Of a stretch of DNA of 64,000 bases, positions 58,561 to 64,000 are shown in pieces (the stretch's first letter is position 1; every line of letters starts with the position of its first letter). The stretch is taken from positions 19,693,418 to 19,757,417 of the forward strand of contig NC_037254.1 of the NCBI RefSeq assembly GCF_000002425.4. The letters are read 5' to 3'. The notes under the pieces are model-generated. The model did not search any database. It had not been told where the DNA came from and saw nothing but the letters and a program-made list of their open reading frames with translations. The position numbers were made by a program, and so were the translations under genes. Origin of the DNA: Physcomitrium patens (Eukaryota; Streptophyta; Bryopsida; Funariales; Funariaceae).

Positions 58561-61500
58561 GGGTGGGTGAAATTTTAAAAATAATTTATCAGAAAGATTG
58601 AGATATCAATATAAAGTGCCACAATAAATTGCTGAAAAATAAAGTTTTCTTTGTAGACAAGAAAAAGGTGGAGTATATTGTTTTGAGAATGTTACACGAA
58701 GGTATAAATGGTGAGCCAGAAAGTCATATGTTTTTATCAAAATTTACTTTCAAAGGTTGTTTTATATCATAATGTGGTAGAAAACAAATTTGAAGTAGAT
58801 AAGAACAAAAGTTTTAAAAATTACCTTTTATATTTTTTTAACAATTCTATAGCTTGCAAAGTCTTGTTAGGTCATTTAATCCATTTCAAGAATGATTTCT
58901 TAGTAATTCAATTAGTATCTTCCAAAAAATACTTATCCTTCAATGCATTTAAAAACACCTCCCATGAACTTCTAAACTGCCCCTTAATAGACCTTATATG
59001 CTCCTTTATCTCTAATACCATAGCAAGTTCAAATAAAAGAATCATCTTCTCTTCAAAAACATGATTCAATTCTATTTTTTACACATAACATCTTAAATAT
59101 TTGGAAATATCCCTCCCATCAAATTGGTCAATCTTGTTAACCACCACTTGCAATGTTTTAATTGCCAAAGCTTCTTTGTGATCATTGCCTTGTTACTGTT
59201 GTATAAATAATGTAAATACTTGAAATTTTTTGTAGTATTTGGATCACAATATATATTTTGTTCACCAATAGAAAATCCACTTGAAGCTCCACCCAAAACT
59301 CCATCAAAAATTCTACATTCAATCTTCTTGCTTTCTTGTGCCATTAATTTTAAATAACTATAAATTCAATCTAATACCTTCTACCTCAAACTTTTACATT
59401 GGATTCACCACTTATGTTGTATCGTGTGTCGTCCTGTTTGAGAATGTACCAAGATCTAGCTATAGAAGATAAGGTTGTATTTTACAAGTATCTAAAAATT
59501 CTAATAAGTTTTATCCTTATAAGAAGAATGCAATTTGAATTTTAATTCAAAAGTGCTCAAAAACACTCTTCTTAGTAATTTCAATCATACATAAACTCCA
59601 ATTGTCTTATTACTTTCATAGTTAGGCAATTTTGATTTTTCTTTGCAAGCCCTAATCTTAATCAACAAGATTTAGTAAGCTATAGTTCTTAATCTAAACA
59701 TCCACTTAGAGAAAATTTTTGCATACAAATGCCACTATAAGTCTTCTATGTATTCAAAAGAATTTATTTCAATCCAACTTACAAATCATGAAAAAATGCC
59801 CAAAAACCACATTGATTTTACTTAGCCACAAACTTGAAAGTTGATGCAAATGTTCCAGTAGTGATTTCTCCTTCTCTAATTGTAAACTTCAACTCAAAAT
59901 TGGTATGTAGCTTGATCTTTAAGACTTCTAATATCATGTCAAGTTTCACATTGATCCAATTGATAGATCTTCAGATATCATAGAAATCTTACCTAATCCC
60001 AAAGTGCCAACTTTCAATATGTCTATGGAACAAGTTCCAAGCTAGCTCTCCAACCTTAATTGCCAATCTTTGAATGCCCTCATATTTTGTTTGAGGTGGT
60101 CATTTTAATTGTTGGAGGTCTGATTTCAACCATGTCTCACAAACAGTCAACCCTTAGATATCAATCTAACCTATCTTAGGGATATTTTAGTCCAACTCTA
60201 TTTTCAACTTAATCCTAGTATCAATCATGCTAATTATTTACCTCTTCTAACCTGATTTTATCAATTTATGGTCTTTCTAAGGTAATAAAAAAGTCTTTAC
60301 ATCCTAGAAGGTAAAATTACTAGCTAACTTTTAACCTACTAACTATTAAGATAAGAAAATAAACTATGAGGCTTTTATAAAAGCCATGTTTAAATATCTT
60401 GAATTACTATGGAACTAAGATAATCACATATGAATTAGAAATTCATTTTTGATTATATTTTCACCATATAGTTGAATTATAATATGACATCAAGGTCATA
60501 AAACATTGTAAGTGCTTCTTGATAGAAAGTATTGTGGTGTAATATTTCTTTACTTTCTTATTCCTAATTCTATCTCTTTATATTCCTTCATCAAGTAATA
60601 CTCTGGAATGGATCTTATGTTTTTTTGTATTTATACCTATAAAGTGTAGCTACTATTTTTATCCAATAATTGTATCCAGAAGTACGGATTGTGCTCCCTT
60701 GTTGGATATTACTATGAAAAAATTCTTTCCATTTTTTCTATTGGTCGCTCGGTGAGTCAAGGCACAATATTAGAATTTATAAGTACTAAAGCGCTCATTG
60801 ATACTAAAGGTGGTATTAATAAAATTTGATAGTATCAATAAATAGATGTTTTTATTTTCTATAATGGTTATTCTAGGCAAATAGAAGGTATGACAATTAT
60901 ACTTCTTAGTAAATGCTATCCAACAGTGCTGGCAATTACATATTATTATTATTATTAAATTCAGTATTAGATATCTTTGTAAGGTGCCACAATGCATTCT
61001 AGTGCTAGATCTAGTTGCATTCTCTTCTTTGGTATCAATAGTAGTGCTACAATGAAGAGCTAAGATTGTGTGGCTATAGCAAGGGATATTAATCCTAATC
61101 TATTTTTTCTTGTTACTTCTTAATTCAATATGGCTATAAATTTTGCTACTAAACAAGGACGTGGCAAAGGTACCATAGTTGACTAATGGCACACTTTGAT
61201 TAATTAGTTGATTTTGTGGCATCAAAGGCAAGGATATTGAAGGATCTATTAACTACAAGTTCTCAATATGGTCAAGCCTTAATAGTAACCAACTTTCCAA
61301 CTGAATACATAAATCAAAGCAATGCAGTTTGTTCGATGGATGTTATAATTTATGTTAGCTAGCCATGGATATTCACAACCAAGTTCCTCTTTTGGAACAC
61401 ATCAAGAAGATATAGGATTGTTTTTAAATGCCATTAAAGATATGTTGAAGTTACGTATAATTGCAATGATCTTATGATAAAGAAGAGACTCTAGACTAGC

Positions 61501-62860
61501 TGATTTGGTGTTTAGGAAGAAAGTACATATATGTCACTTGTTGTTGCATCTCAATGTCGAAGTAGAGGTTGTATAGTTTAGACTTTCTTCTAATTGTCAA
61601 CTGCCACTATTTTGTAGCAAGGTCATCAAGGAGGAGTTGATTTTCTTCTATCAGCCATGATTATGGCCATAAGTAGTCAACTACCTATGTAGTAGTATTT
61701 CATTAATTTTTACAAGGAAATTAATATATGCTAAAGAAGTAATAAGCTTGTATCAGCAACAATGGTTAAAGATGATAGTGGAAGATGAACTCCAAGGTCA
61801 TACTATTAATATTGGTTGTTAAGTCAAAATATGGAAAGCAGTTGCATGGAAAGCAATTTGATCTTACAATAGATTTGCGGCTATAGATATGAATCGTAGA
61901 AGCCTTAAAAATTTGTGTGATTGAAAAAAATTTACCAAGAATGGAGGTCACTTAGGATTCATCAAGTAGTATAATGGTGGTGCTGGATTGAAATTTTGTC
62001 ACAACTAATTATGATGGATGGAGGCTTTGAGTTACTCTAAATATTTTAGCATTATTTAAGAAAGCATATTAGTAATTCAAGCAACATCCTTTACTAGTGG
62101 TGACTCTAAGCTGTGGAAGTACAATGGTAGAGGAGTAAGCTTGTCATATTGAGGCTCGGTAATCTTTGAGCTAGAATCACTTCTGTAAAGGTAGACGAAG
62201 GTAGTGCTACTAGGTAGAGAAGCTTGCTTCAAAACCAATTGATGGCCACATCTTTAATCTTCTCCATAAGAATTCAAAAAAGATTAATTAGGTTGATGAA
62301 TTATTGCCAAATCAATTCTAGTAATAGTAGATAAATTAAGATTAGGTTTAATAAGGTTAATTAGATGAATAATTAAATTGGATAAAATTATTTTAAGATG
62401 AATTCTTAAACCTAAATGAAATATGTGGATGAATTATTATTTAAGGATGATTTCTTATTAATAGATAAATTTTGACTTAAATAAAATAATAATAATAATA
62501 ATAATATAAAATAATTATATATATTAAAAATAAAATAAATATAAATATAAATATAAAATTAAGAAAAAATTAATAATAATTAATAATAATTATGGAATTA
62601 AATTGTTGGATGATTTAATATGATAAAGATAAATTAGTTGTAGGATTTTGGCTTAATTACTTAGATTGAATAAGTAGAATAAAGAGTGATTTGATTAAAA
62701 TTTAATTAATAGCTATAACTAGTAAAATTCATAAGATTAACTCACTCCTTGTAAATTAGAATAAACTTCCAACTAATGAAGATTTATTTCAGCTCTTAGC
62801 CTTGATCACTACACTAGAGGTCATTAGGCCAAAGCCACAACAAAGACTTTGGTGAAGATG
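58561..62860. other. AT-rich decayed retroelement DNA
   Basis: Long stop-rich region. 58708-59064 and 59093-59344 are the longest open stretches and have no clear motif. 61.2-62.2 kb has weak coding-like texture on the plus strand upstream of the protease fragment, as expected for gag. 62480-62600 is a simple AAT-rich run. Confidence 0.45.
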
Positions 62861-62869
62861 GAGGACTTG

Positions 62870-63240
62870 ATAGATCCAATAATTGTTCTTTTTGACCATA
62901 GATGTGAAATTAATATTATATCAAAAGAAATTTACAAATGCAGAAGGTAGTCTATTGACATTAAATATGGTTGAATGATTTGGATAGCAAATAATTTACA
63001 GAGAGACCTCTAAGGTGCTTGTTCTAATATAAAGGTGAAAATTAGAGATGTAACTATTCAACAAATTTTTTTAATTTAAGATATTACTTCATATGTAGTG
63101 ATTCTTGAACAACTATATATTATAATTGTAAAACACAAACTAAGGTGTTAGATGATGGATTTGCATGTGCATATATTAAAAGCTTGGATGGCAAGCAAGC
63201 AGTATAATTTCTAACTATACTTACTAATTATGAGCATAAT
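62870..63240 (+). pseudogene. Gypsy-type aspartic protease remnant
   Basis: Translation in one frame with stops: IIVLFDHRCEINIISKEIYK, then KVKIRDVTIQQIFLI and DITSYVVILEQLYI. It corresponds to retroelement protease ('alIDtGaevNimsk.vy', 'gv.vei.q.F.v.d....viLG.Py'). The catalytic D-S/T-G is D-H-R and the flap region has stops. An AT-rich tail follows to 63700. Confidence 0.6.
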
Positions 63241-63707
63241 TGAGATTATCTTCAAAGTAGTCCATTACCAGGGATTAATAAAGAATTTAAGGATTTTTAC
63301 AGAGTACCACTATAGAATAGGAATGTAGTCATACATAAAAAGAGGTATTTTCACATAGAAAAGAAAGTAATTTTGTATATGTATTGTAAAATTATCTAGA
63401 ATAGATTTGCTATATATACATGATTTAATGACTTATGAAAATAAAAATTAAAAGATGTAATTTTTTTTAAAAAAAAAAAGACTTAAAAAGAATGGGTGTA
63501 CTTGATAAAGATGATAAGATAGCAAGTATATATATGGAGATAGATTTAAAATATTTCTTGAAAGAACTTACAAAATTTAGAGAAGAAGATGAACATCAAG
63601 TAGTACAAATATATTCAAGAGAATTCTACTCAACTATACATGCATTTTAAGATTATGAAGTTAATTAAGACCGAGTAAAAGACTATGGAGAGAAAAATAA
63701 AGTATGT

Positions 63708-64000
63708 AGCTATATTGTAATTGTCATTTTACTTATTCTACAAATTCCTTTCAGTATTAACCTGTATAGGAGGATTCGAACGCATGGAAAGACTAAGTAC
63801 ATGAGTTCTATTTCTTAGGATCACACAATTAATCGTATTCTGAATCACTGAAATCACTAAAGAATACTACAATGCTTTCCACTTCCTAATAGTACTCTGC
63901 AATCATTGATAACAACAAAACACAATTCTCGTACTGTCTTAAAAGACCACTCCAAATACATAAATTCCATCCAACACCAAAAATAACAAACTTCCACTCC
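63708..64000 (-). repeat. Dispersed repeat with tRNA-like B-box, copy 2 (cut by window end)
   Basis: Matches 15106-15400: 'ttttacttattc', 'tgtataggaggattcgaac', 'gatcacacaattaat', 'actacaatg..ttccac'. On the minus strand GTTCGAATCCTCCTATAC resembles the 3' half of a tRNA. It continues beyond the window. Confidence 0.45.

Overview
The window is nuclear DNA of a land plant. The best guess is a non-seed plant, probably a moss. The evidence is spliced genes with GT/AG introns, a RUP-type WD40 photomorphogenesis repressor, a plant seed-maturation-type protein, TIR and CHAT domain genes, chromodomain Gypsy and Copia retroelements, and a decayed giant-virus insertion of the kind known from mosses and lycophytes. 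The organism call is inference. Gene islands have near-balanced base composition. Everything between them is very AT-rich and consists of old mobile DNA full of C-to-T and G-to-A changes.

Layout. 1-7.64 kb holds a multi-exon meiotic chromosome-axis gene of the Red1/SYCP2/ASY3 family, with its 5' end outside the window. 7.65-24.3 kb is nested retroelement debris: a plus-strand LTR-PBS-gag fragment (8.8-10 kb), a long minus-strand chromodomain Gypsy element (about 13.5-21.8 kb), Copia LTR remnants and dispersed repeats. 24.3-34.44 kb is a 10.1-kb block of nucleocytoplasmic large DNA virus (NCLDV) genes: a D6/D11-like helicase, a three-domain mRNA capping enzyme, family B DNA polymerase, a possible early transcription factor subunit, RPB5, TFIIS and part of RPB1. 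All are pseudogenes. The block sits inside a solo-LTR-like repeat, which itself lies inside the split 5' LTR of the Gypsy element. 34.8-36.95 kb is a repeat array plus the 3' end of a Copia element. 37.1-41.64 kb carries a minus-strand TIR gene and a plus-strand CHAT-fold gene, arranged head to head. 41.65-46.8 kb is AT-rich repeats ending in a TA-flanked MITE. 46.9-51 kb is the RUP-like WD40 gene. 52.7-54.4 kb is a gene-like island with only one small candidate ORF. 56.0-58.5 kb has an alpha/beta-hydrolase fragment and a small minus-strand seed-maturation-type gene. 58.6-64 kb is decayed Gypsy-type DNA with a recognisable aspartic protease region.

How the parts relate. The host genes look independent of one another (meiosis, UV-B light signalling, immunity, desiccation tolerance). 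The viral genes form one functional set, viral transcription, capping and DNA replication, and are close together in both orientations, as in an NCLDV genome. They appear dead: most interruptions are single stop codons explained by C-to-T or G-to-A transitions, several catalytic residues are changed by the same kind of transition, and reading frames are otherwise largely kept.
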